NCBI GenBank assembly: GCA_025356435.1
Contig: JANXSY010000204.1
Coordinates: forward strand, 1-63,444
DNA length: 63,444 bases
Source: Isosphaeraceae bacterium
Lineage (GTDB): Bacteria; Planctomycetota; Planctomycetia; Isosphaerales; Isosphaeraceae
Direction of reading: 5' to 3'
Of the stretch, positions 53,697-61,030 are shown in pieces. Numbering within the stretch: position 1 is the first letter of the stretch; each line of letters begins with the position of its first letter. The notes under the pieces were generated by a model. The model was not told where the DNA came from and made no database searches. It saw only the letters and a list, made by a program, of their open reading frames with translations. A program made the translations under genes and the position numbers.

Positions 53697-54812
53697 TCAG
53701 GGGGCCGTCTTGCCGGTGACGCCGCGGATATAGGCCACTTCCTCGGGACGATAGGGCGTGCCGTCTCTGCGGAAGATGTCGTGGAACCAGACGGGGGGCT
53801 CGCCGTCGTAGGGCTTTTTCCACGAATCCCAGGGGTAGATCGTCTGCGACTTGCCGTCGACAAACCCCCAGTTGTAGGCCGCGACCCGCTGCTCGCGGAG
53901 ATAGCCCAGCGACGGGTCGAACTTGCTCCCGACGGGCCGCGCCATATACTCGGTGCAGAGCAGGGGGCGTCCGTAACGCCGCAGGCCCTCAGTGCGTGAC
54001 TTGAGCCCATCCAGGGGCGAGTAGTCGTGATACGAGATCACGTCCGACTCTTCGAGCTGGAACCGACCCATCGGCGAGAGCTTGTCCTCGGCCCAGTCGC
54101 CCGTCCAGACGCCCGAGGTAAGAGGCTGGGTCGGGTCGACCGCCCTGGCCCAGGCGTAAGTCTTCTTGAGCAGTGTCAGGGCGAGACCGGCCTTGTTCCC
54201 GGGTTCGAGGCTGCCGTAGGACGAATTGTTGCGGTTGTCGGGCTCGTTGTGGAGGTCCCAGACGTGGATGCGTCGGTCGGATCGAAAATGGCCGATGATC
54301 CCCTTGACGTAGCCCTCAAGCTCGTCAAGGCGGGCGGGATCTTTCAAAATCGCCAGGCCCGGGCTCTGCACCCAGCCCGAATTGTGCAGGCCCTTGCGCG
54401 GGGCACGCTGCTTGCCAGAGGCCGGGGCAGGGTCCCAGACGCTGTCAAACAGCACGATCATCACGCCAATCTTGTGCTTATCGGCGATGCTGAGGAACTC
54501 GTCAACCCGCTTGACGAAGCCGTCGCGGTCGTCCTTCCAGGGGAGGTCATGGAGGAAGACGCGGATGCTCGTGAAGCCGAGTCCCTCAGCCCAGCCCAGC
54601 TCTCGGTCGATTGTGGCCGGGTCGAACGTCTCAGCCTGCCACATTTCGAGCTGATTGATCGCTGAGCTAGGGATGTAGTTGCAGCCAACAAGCCACGGCC
54701 TGGCCTTGGACCAGTCGTTCGCCTGCTCCTTCGACCACTTGTCCCTGGCCTCAGCCGAGGCGGTCGCCAGGAGGGCCAATACCGCGATTACGCATGTCCG
54801 AATTCGGATCAT
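53697..54812 (-). CDS. GH5-like exported glycosidase
   Basis: A 371-residue protein with a signal peptide (MIRIRTCVIAVLALLATASA). A clan GH-A TIM barrel: PWLVGCNYIPSSAINQLEMW near the N-terminus, FTSIRVFLHDLPW, IGVMIVLFDSVWDP, WDLHNEP with the acid/base Glu at residue 190, ISYHDYSPLDG, and PLLCTEYMARP with the nucleophile Glu at residue 288. Annotated relatives are called beta-xylanase or cellulase; substrate not determinable. Differs from the other clan GH-A protein at 29244 in having a longer N-terminal region. Short upstream region, no terminator seen. Confidence 0.85.
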   Translation of the reverse strand: MIRIRTCVIAVLALLATASAEARDKWSKEQANDWSKARPWLVGCNYIPSSAINQLEMWQAETFDPATIDRELGWAEGLGFTSIRVFLHDLPWKDDRDGFVKRVDEFLSIADKHKIGVMIVLFDSVWDPAPASGKQRAPRKGLHNSGWVQSPGLAILKDPARLDELEGYVKGIIGHFRSDRRIHVWDLHNEPDNRNNSSYGSLEPGNKAGLALTLLKKTYAWARAVDPTQPLTSGVWTGDWAEDKLSPMGRFQLEESDVISYHDYSPLDGLKSRTEGLRRYGRPLLCTEYMARPVGSKFDPSLGYLREQRVAAYNWGFVDGKSQTIYPWDSWKKPYDGEPPVWFHDIFRRDGTPYRPEEVAYIRGVTGKTAP

Positions 54813-54959
54813 CTTCTCCCCCGATGGTCTGTTGCGCGAGTTCGACCCCAGAGCACATCAGGATAGAGCCCGGCGGCGACAGTTCCAAGGGGGTTGGCGG
54901 GGGATCGTAAAGTCAGGGCCAAAGGACAGGACAGCGCGAGGGGCCGGGGCCTCAAGGAT

Positions 54960-56411
54960 TCAGCTCGGGAAGGTCCGCATCGCGACCTTGGCGATCACGA
55001 TGTAGACAGGGATGCCGACCGTCACGTTGTAGGAGAACGTCAGGCCGAGCGAGGCGGCGAGGGGAAGCGACGGGCTGGCCTCAGGGATCGCCAACCGCTG
55101 CACCGCCGGCACCGCGATATAAGACGCCGCGCCGCAGAGGACCGCGAACAGGACATATGTCCCTAGCTCGAAGTGCGTGCCGGTGGCGATGGCGTAAAGA
55201 TGAGCGACCGCAATGCCGATCGTGGCGAAAAGGTTGGGCGCGAGAAGGCCGAAGAGGATGTAACCAATGCCCGCCGACTTGAGGTCTTTGAGCTTGCGCG
55301 AAGCCGTCATCCCCATTTCGAGCAGGAAGAGGCAGAGGATGCCCTCGAAGAGCGAGACAAAGAAACGGTCGTCAGCCGCCGTGACCTTTGTCCCCTGCTT
55401 GCCGCTGATGAATCCGACGGCAATCCCGCCGAATAAGAGGTAGAGGCCGGGGTTGAGGAAGACCTCGTGCAGAAGCTTCGGGCTGAGCAGGCCCGGCGGC
55501 TTGCCCGGAACGACGGCGTCTTCCAGGTCGGATGCCTCCGTCACGCCGGGCGCGGTGGCCTCAAGGTCGCCCTCGTGGCCTCCGTGGGCATGGATGTTGA
55601 TCGGGGCCACGGCCTTGGGGTCGTAGCCCAGCTCACCGGGCATGTTCCCCAGCGCGTCCATCCCTTTATGTCGAAGCCGCGAGACCAGGAAGAGCGCCAC
55701 GAGGCAGCCGGGGATCTCCATCACCGCGAGCATGACCGGCATGTAGGCGTCGTAGGCGATGTGGGCCGTCGCCAAGGCACCGACGCAGGTGACGAACGTG
55801 CCGGCCGAATCTGAGCCGTAATAGCCCGCCACTGTCGCCTTATCAACCCGCCGCAGGTGCGTGAAGGCGCTCAGGCCGAAGTAGGCGAGGATGCCGATCA
55901 TGAAATTCAGGCAGAACCCGACCCCCATGAACCCCACCGCCCGGCCGAGCGTCGAGGGAGGGAGCAAGGCGAGCTGCTCGCCGCCGTGCCAGCCGATCGC
56001 GACGAGGAGATAGATCGTCAAACCTTGATAGATCACATGCGGGAAGTCGAGCTTAACCTTGAAGATCGGCGCCAGGAAACCGAGATAGAAGAACAGGAGC
56101 AGGGGTTTGAACAGGTTGTGCGTGAAGTTGTACAAGAACTCCTGGAAGATCGACCTCTCGACGGTCGTCTCGGGCTCGTCATGACTGACCGTGCCGAGGG
56201 CCTCGATCACGGCATCATGGTTGGGCGCACCGACTCCAGAGACCGATTTGGTGGCGGCAAGGGCCAGGGCCGGGGCCGGCTTCGCATTCGCGGTCGCATC
56301 CCTCTTGGCGATGGACGGACCCTGGGCGAATGAGATCGCGGAACCTACCAGGATGATCGCGGAGGCTAACCCGATCATGAGGTGAAACTGGGTCGCACGG
56401 CGGAATCGCAT
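54960..56411 (-). CDS. sodium-dependent bicarbonate transporter SbtA family
   Basis: Start at ATG 56411 (483 residues), eight bases after GGGAG; longer starts are unsupported. A signal-like N-terminus and an unusual 45-residue low-complexity segment precede the SbtA core: FLYNFTHNLFKPLLLFFYLG, AGYYGSDSAGTFVTCVGALA, PGLYLLFGGIAVGFISGKQG, and AVLCGAASYIAVPAVQRLAI. About ten membrane segments in two inverted halves, with a long cytoplasmic loop in the middle (GYDPKAVAPINIHAHGGHEG). SbtA imports HCO3- with Na+ in cyanobacteria; here it may supply anaplerotic carboxylases. No SbtB gene is adjacent. Lies 230 bases downstream of a response regulator gene on the same strand. Confidence 0.88.
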   Translation of the reverse strand: MRFRRATQFHLMIGLASAIILVGSAISFAQGPSIAKRDATANAKPAPALALAATKSVSGVGAPNHDAVIEALGTVSHDEPETTVERSIFQEFLYNFTHNLFKPLLLFFYLGFLAPIFKVKLDFPHVIYQGLTIYLLVAIGWHGGEQLALLPPSTLGRAVGFMGVGFCLNFMIGILAYFGLSAFTHLRRVDKATVAGYYGSDSAGTFVTCVGALATAHIAYDAYMPVMLAVMEIPGCLVALFLVSRLRHKGMDALGNMPGELGYDPKAVAPINIHAHGGHEGDLEATAPGVTEASDLEDAVVPGKPPGLLSPKLLHEVFLNPGLYLLFGGIAVGFISGKQGTKVTAADDRFFVSLFEGILCLFLLEMGMTASRKLKDLKSAGIGYILFGLLAPNLFATIGIAVAHLYAIATGTHFELGTYVLFAVLCGAASYIAVPAVQRLAIPEASPSLPLAASLGLTFSYNVTVGIPVYIVIAKVAMRTFPS

Positions 56412-56641
56412 CGTCATCACTCCCTGAGTCGTCAAGCGCCGAAATCCTCGCACCACAGGCATCGAGAGTCGCCCAGAGGTCGAGTCGTCATCGGCCCCGC
56501 ATTGATCATGGCCTCAGGCGTTTAGAGGCGATACCGCTCGGATCGCGAGTTACTAATATTAGTACCCCGCAGGTTCGATGCCATGACGAGCGGAAAATCG
56601 GGCCATCCGTGTCAGGGAAAACACCGACAGCGTCGGGGAAT

Positions 56642-57295
56642 TCAGGTGTCTTGAAGCCATCCCCGCTGCATGGCGTAGCGCACCAGATCGGCCCGGCTGC
56701 GGAGGCCGAGCTTCTCGAAGGAGCGGGCTTTGTAGGTCTCAACGGTCTTGGCACCGATGTCGAGTTGGGCGGCGATTTCCTTGACGCTATAGCCTCGGGC
56801 AAGGCGGAGGACGACGTCGCCCTCTCGCTCGCTGAGCGCCTCGACCTGAAGCCCTTCGCCGGCCGAGGGCTTGCGGAGGAACCGGCCGACAACCTTCCTG
56901 GCCAGGAACGGGTCGAGGTAGACACCACCCGTTGAGACGACGCGGATCGCGTGAATCAGCTCGTCGGCGGCGGCCCGTTTGAGGGCATAACCCGACGCGC
57001 CGGCTTCGAGCATGAGCCGGAGATAGCCCTTGTCCTCGTGGACAGTCAGCGCCAGAACCTTCAGGCCGGGATCGGCACCCTTTAGCGCCTCGGTGGCCTG
57101 CGCCCCGCCCAAACCCGGCATCGACACATCGACGATCGCCACGTCGGGTCGGAGCGAAACAGCGAGCGCCAGGCCCGACCGGCCGTCCCCCGTCTCGCCG
57201 ACGACCTCCATGCCCTCCTGAGCATTAATCAGGGCTTTCAGGCCTTCGCGGACGACGGCGTGATCGTCAATCAACAGGATTCGCAGCGGTTTCAT
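56642..57295 (-). CDS. NarL/FixJ-family response regulator
   Basis: Start at ATG 57295 (217 residues) behind AAGGAG; the frame to 57364 has no support. The receiver domain has the acidic pair D10/D11, phospho-acceptor D56 in VAIVDVSMPG, Thr in LALTVHEDKG and the Lys in GYALKRAAADELIH. The C-terminal LuxR-type helix-turn-helix is EALSEREGDVVLRLARGYSV then KEIAAQLDIGAKTVETYKAR. It would be phosphorylated by the kinase encoded 313 bases upstream on the same strand. Targets unknown; the SbtA gene is the next gene downstream. Confidence 0.93.
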   Translation of the reverse strand: MKPLRILLIDDHAVVREGLKALINAQEGMEVVGETGDGRSGLALAVSLRPDVAIVDVSMPGLGGAQATEALKGADPGLKVLALTVHEDKGYLRLMLEAGASGYALKRAAADELIHAIRVVSTGGVYLDPFLARKVVGRFLRKPSAGEGLQVEALSEREGDVVLRLARGYSVKEIAAQLDIGAKTVETYKARSFEKLGLRSRADLVRYAMQRGWLQDT

Positions 57296-57608
57296 GCTCG
57301 ACTCCTTGTCACCCCAGGAGGATGGCCAAGTCAGAAATCTTTGGAAAATCTCGGGTGGCAACAACCCTTGAACCGGTGAGGAACAACCTCCGCACGGATG
57401 CCTGTCGCCTCACCCCCGGTTCGAGCACCGGGGCCACCCGATCCAACGTCTCCTCGGCAGGAAGTGGACTTGGCCATCCTCCTGCGTGTCGCCCAAGGCC
57501 CCTCCAGCTCGCGTCCGAGTCTATCATAGGGTCGAGGAAAGCCCTCGGGAACGGGAATCCCCGTCGAGCGTCCCGATCGGCGTTGGTGAGCCCGGGATCA
57601 AATCCAAC
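57296..57608. other. gap between kinase and regulator genes
   Basis: 313 bases without a supported gene. Plus-strand frames here are Arg/Pro-rich shadows. The regulator's AAGGAG lies at its left end. No clear promoter, hairpin or repeat found. The length suggests the regulator gene may have its own promoter. Confidence 0.5.
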
Positions 57609-59036
57609 TTATCCTTCCTGGTCCCCCGGCCGAGCGATCGGGATGCGGATCAGCAGGGTCGTACCACCGCCGGGGGTCGACTCGACCTGCAACGTCCCGC
57701 CCACCAGGGCCACCCGCTCCTTCATCCCCAAGAGCCCCAGACCCCGGCCCGGAGCCGGCCTTGACTCGGCGTCGAACCCGACCCCGTCGTCCTCCACGAT
57801 CGCCAGCAAGTGGTCTGGACCGCGTTCGAGAACCAGGCCCACGCGGGCGGCCTTTGCATGCTTTACCACGTTCGTGAGAGCCTCCTGGACGATCCGGTAG
57901 ATCGTCGTCTCAACGTGCGGTTCGAGGCGGCGGTGGTCGAGTCCCGAACTCTGAAAGTCGACGTCGATCTGGTAGCGGTCGGACCACTCCTCGACGTGGT
58001 TCAACAGCGCTGAGTGAAGCCCGAGGTCGTCGAGAGCCGTGGGCCGCAGCTCAAGCGCGATCCGGTGGGCCTCGCGGCCGATCTCGTTGATGATCTCGCG
58101 GAGCCGCTGGAACCCCTGACTCCGCTCAACCGTCGCCTCGTCAGGGCTGTCTCCCAGCGCCTTGATCCAGAGCATCAGGGCGGTGACATGCTGGCCCATC
58201 TGGTCGTGCAGCTCGCGGGCGATCCGCCGCCGCTCGTCCTCCTGGCTGCTCACGATCCGGCGGAGCAACTCGTTCCGCTCCTCCTCGGCCCGATGCCGGT
58301 CAGAGACATCAAGGAAGACCGTCACAGCCGCGAGGATACGACCCAGCGGGTCACGGATCGGCCCGGAGTTGACCGATAGGTAACTCAGACTCCCGTCGTC
58401 GTGTCGATAGTTGACGCATTCCGATTTGATGGTCTCTCCACGAGAGATCACACGGGCGCTGGGATAGTCTTCGGGCCGGAACGGGCGGCCGTCATCGTAG
58501 ACCGCGCCGAAGAGCGGGAAGACATCGGGATCGTCCGAGGCAACCAGGGGATGGCGGAGCAGTCGCTCGGCCTCGTCGTTGTGCAAGATCAGCCGTCCCG
58601 ACGGGGCCTCGACGATCGCCACCCCCACCGGCAACTGCTTGAGGACCGCCTCAAGCCGCGCCCGCTCGGCATCCAACTGGGCCAGGAGACCCCTCCGTTC
58701 CTCGTCCCCCGCGACCGCCCTCAGCCTCGCCCCCGAGAGCCAACTGATCACCGCTGAGACCGCTGTAAAGGTGAGCATTGAGTCGATAACGGCCGGCGAC
58801 AACCCCTCGTCTCCCGTCGGCAGGGCCAGACGGACAAGCATCGCCAGCGAGGTCGCCGCCAGGCCCGGCCAGAGCCCCCCAGACCACCCCGCGACGATCA
58901 CCGCCGCAAAGTCCAAGGCCAACGGCGCAGGGGCGAGCAGCGGCCACGTCCACCGCGTGACGACCGCCGCCGCCAACACCGCGACCACCCCCGGCACAAA
59001 GCCCCGAATCGATCTCATCTCGCCGACCGATCCCAT
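57609..59036 (-). CDS. PAS-containing sensor histidine kinase, NarX/DegS type
   Basis: Start taken at ATG 59036 (475 residues) behind GGAGGG; the frame begins further upstream at 59060. Four or five hydrophobic segments at the N-terminus (MRSIRGFVPGVVAVLAAAVV and following) form a membrane sensor, then a PAS-like domain (RLEAVLKQLPVGVAIVEAPS), then HisKA_3 with the phospho-acceptor His277 in RRIARELHDQMGQHVTALML and a HATPase_c domain with EALTNVVKHAKAARVGLVLE, DDGVGFD and GRGLGLLGMKERV. It would autophosphorylate and pass phosphate to the regulator encoded next. Signal unknown. Confidence 0.93.
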   Translation of the reverse strand: MGSVGEMRSIRGFVPGVVAVLAAAVVTRWTWPLLAPAPLALDFAAVIVAGWSGGLWPGLAATSLAMLVRLALPTGDEGLSPAVIDSMLTFTAVSAVISWLSGARLRAVAGDEERRGLLAQLDAERARLEAVLKQLPVGVAIVEAPSGRLILHNDEAERLLRHPLVASDDPDVFPLFGAVYDDGRPFRPEDYPSARVISRGETIKSECVNYRHDDGSLSYLSVNSGPIRDPLGRILAAVTVFLDVSDRHRAEEERNELLRRIVSSQEDERRRIARELHDQMGQHVTALMLWIKALGDSPDEATVERSQGFQRLREIINEIGREAHRIALELRPTALDDLGLHSALLNHVEEWSDRYQIDVDFQSSGLDHRRLEPHVETTIYRIVQEALTNVVKHAKAARVGLVLERGPDHLLAIVEDDGVGFDAESRPAPGRGLGLLGMKERVALVGGTLQVESTPGGGTTLLIRIPIARPGDQEG

Positions 59037-59352
59037 CAAACATGCCCTCCACGTGAGCATCTTACGCCCCTCGACCCAATAGAGCCTCCCCCATCCGCCA
59101 GGATGTGGCCTTCCGCCCGATCAGCGAAATCCACGCATGTCAGGATTTCCCTGACATCGCGAGGCCGAAGCTCCTGACATCACGGCCCACCGCCAGCACG
59201 TATCATTCGATTGCGGTAGGGGCGGGGTCGTCCCGGGGACTGTCCGCAACCTCGCGTCGGGGGGCGTGTGGTTTGGCCTCTCTCTGGCACCCCGCCCCCG
59301 CCCGCCCGCCTTCCCCTCCCTCCGTTCGTCCCTCCGAAATCGGGAGTTACCA
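59037..59352. other. divergent intergenic region with operator-like repeats
   Basis: 316 bases between the divergent kinase and Met-Gly-repeat genes. It holds the CGGGAG ribosome binding site before 59353 and the repeated CCTGACAT motif near 59138-59180, listed separately. Frames crossing it are Arg/Pro-rich and not convincing. No promoter boxes could be assigned with confidence. Confidence 0.55.
59138..59180 (+). promoter_or_regulatory. operator-like palindrome plus a third half-site
   Basis: ATGTCAGG (59138-59145), five-base spacer, CCTGACAT (59151-59158): an 8-bp perfect inverted repeat. A third copy of CCTGACAT follows at 59173-59180, 22 bases from the second, about two helical turns. 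This is the arrangement of a dimeric regulator site with a neighbouring half-site. It is in the shared upstream region of the kinase gene and the Met-Gly-repeat gene. Confidence 0.55.
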
Positions 59353-60987
59353 ATGCGTCTCCTGCCCGCCCTGGGTCTCACACCTCTCCTCGCCGCACTC
59401 GCCATCGTCACCACGCCCGCCCGCGCGGTTGAGCCGAAGCCCGCCCAGGCCGAAGCCCCCGAGGTCGACCTCCTCACCGCCGCCCGATCGGGACTCGTCA
59501 CCATCGAGGCCGAAGGGCTCGGCGACGGCCGCATGCAAGTCTCCGTCACCAACCAGTCGCCCCGGATGCTCCGCGTCGTCCTGCCCCCAGGCCTCGTCGC
59601 CTCGAGCGCCACAGGCCAGTTCGGCGGCATGGGTGGCATGGGTGGAGGTATGGGCATGGGAGGAGGTATGGGAGGTATGGGCGGCGGTATGGGTGGTATG
59701 GGAGGTGGAATGGGAGGCATGGGAGGTGGAATGGGCGGTGGTATGGGAGGCGGAATGGGAGGCATGGGTGGTGGAATGGGAGGCATGGGCGGCGGGATGG
59801 GCGGCGGCATGGGAGGCATGGGCGGCGGCATGGGAGGGAGGGGCGGTGGGACGATGCCCGCGTCGGTCGGCATGATGATGCTCGGCCGACTCATCATGAA
59901 CCTCGTTGGCGACAAAGATAGCTGGAACTTCAAATCGCTCATGATCGGCAGCATGGGCGGCGGGATGGGAGGCATGGGCGGCGGCATGGGCGGCGGGATG
60001 GGCGGCATGGGCGGCGGCATGGGCGGGATGGGCGGCGGGATGGGAGGCTTCGGCTCGGTCCCCCCAACGGGTGCCCCATTCACCACCGTGAGTCCCGGCC
60101 AGACGAGGTCTCTGCCGACGCGGCTGGTGAGCCTTGGCGGACCAACCGAGGGGGGCGTGGCGATGCCCTCGAAGGGCGAGAGGCTTGAGCTTGGCGACAT
60201 CGCCGAACTGACCCCCGAGCCTCGCATTCAGGCCGCGCTCCGGCGTCTGGCCCGCGACAAGGCCCCGACCACGGTCTCGCAACTGGTCCTCTGGCGGGTC
60301 GTCAGCCGGCTCGACTGGAAGACGATCGAAGTGCTGTCTCGTGTATCTGCGAACACTTATGAGATCGCCCTCGCCAAGCAGTTCGTGGCGAACATGGAGA
60401 TGCCGGGTTCTGAGACCGACATGGGCCGCATTTACATCGACGTCAACGCGATTGACCCTGCCGTCGCGGGCGACCTGCGCGGCCTGCTGATGGGCCGAAA
60501 GGTCCTCGGCGTCAAGGTCGAGGCGAGCGTCCCCGCAAGGCCCAGCGGCCCCGCGGTCGCCTGCAAGATCCAGGTCGTCGGCGACGACGCCCACGTCGAG
60601 GTCGCCCGCAGCAACGGCCGGAATCAGTGGGCGTCCCTCGGTCAATTCAGCCTCAAGATCGGCCGCGACGACGCCGGCAAGCGGGACATGACCGGCTTCG
60701 GCAACGCCCTCGCCGAAGCCCTGCTCATCCGCCTCGTCGACGCCAAACTCACCAGGACGAAGGCCGGCGGCAAAGACTCGTACCGGGTCGAGATCAGGAA
60801 CCACTCGCCCCTGATCCTCAACGGCCTGGCGCTCTCCGGCGACGAGCCTAAAGATCTAAAGATGCTTATCGGATTTTGCGTCTCTCCCGAAAAGAGCATG
60901 ACCTTCCCCGCCAGCACCGAGGTCGTCCGCCGGCTCGGCCTCAAGCAACACATCCGCGTTCTCGGGGCCGAACTCAGCGGGCTCTAG
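59353..60987 (+). CDS. exported protein with two Met-Gly repeat blocks
   Basis: Start at ATG 59353 (544 residues) behind CGGGAG; a longer frame from 59266 is unsupported. A signal peptide (MRLLPALGLTPLLAALAIVT, cleavage near ARAVE) is followed by a beta-rich region with QVSVTNQSPRMLRVVLPPG, then Met-Gly repeats (residues about 91-166 and 201-233) separated by SVGMMMLGRLIMNLVGDKDS. The C-terminal 290 residues are a mixed domain (GRIYIDVNAIDPAVAGDLRG and HVEVARSNGRNQWASLG). Function unknown. The repeats could form a flexible linker, a metal-binding region or an aggregation module. No similar domain recognised. Confidence 0.75.
   Translation: MRLLPALGLTPLLAALAIVTTPARAVEPKPAQAEAPEVDLLTAARSGLVTIEAEGLGDGRMQVSVTNQSPRMLRVVLPPGLVASSATGQFGGMGGMGGGMGMGGGMGGMGGGMGGMGGGMGGMGGGMGGGMGGGMGGMGGGMGGMGGGMGGGMGGMGGGMGGRGGGTMPASVGMMMLGRLIMNLVGDKDSWNFKSLMIGSMGGGMGGMGGGMGGGMGGMGGGMGGMGGGMGGFGSVPPTGAPFTTVSPGQTRSLPTRLVSLGGPTEGGVAMPSKGERLELGDIAELTPEPRIQAALRRLARDKAPTTVSQLVLWRVVSRLDWKTIEVLSRVSANTYEIALAKQFVANMEMPGSETDMGRIYIDVNAIDPAVAGDLRGLLMGRKVLGVKVEASVPARPSGPAVACKIQVVGDDAHVEVARSNGRNQWASLGQFSLKIGRDDAGKRDMTGFGNALAEALLIRLVDAKLTRTKAGGKDSYRVEIRNHSPLILNGLALSGDEPKDLKMLIGFCVSPEKSMTFPASTEVVRRLGLKQHIRVLGAELSGL
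59623..59850 (+). repeat. Met-Gly coding repeat, block 1
   Basis: About 228 bases of imperfect units of GGN-ATG-GGN type, encoding repeated GGMGG and GGGMGG. The third codon positions vary, so the peptide is conserved more than the DNA, which argues for selection on the protein rather than recent slippage. Confidence 0.8.
59953..60050 (+). repeat. Met-Gly coding repeat, block 2
   Basis: About 98 bases of the same GGC/GGG-ATG-GGC type, more uniform at DNA level than block 1 and separated from it by about 100 bases of ordinary coding sequence. Confidence 0.8.
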
Positions 60988-61030
60988 GTCTCTGCCTCGA
61001 TCCGGACGGGGGCAAGACGTCATCCTCCGT

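Noticed and set aside
59121-60804. Minus-strand frames of 368 and 485 codons with PPMPP and HAAHAAH repeats
   Set aside because: They are the antisense reading of the Met-Gly repeat blocks, and no start site or domain supports them.
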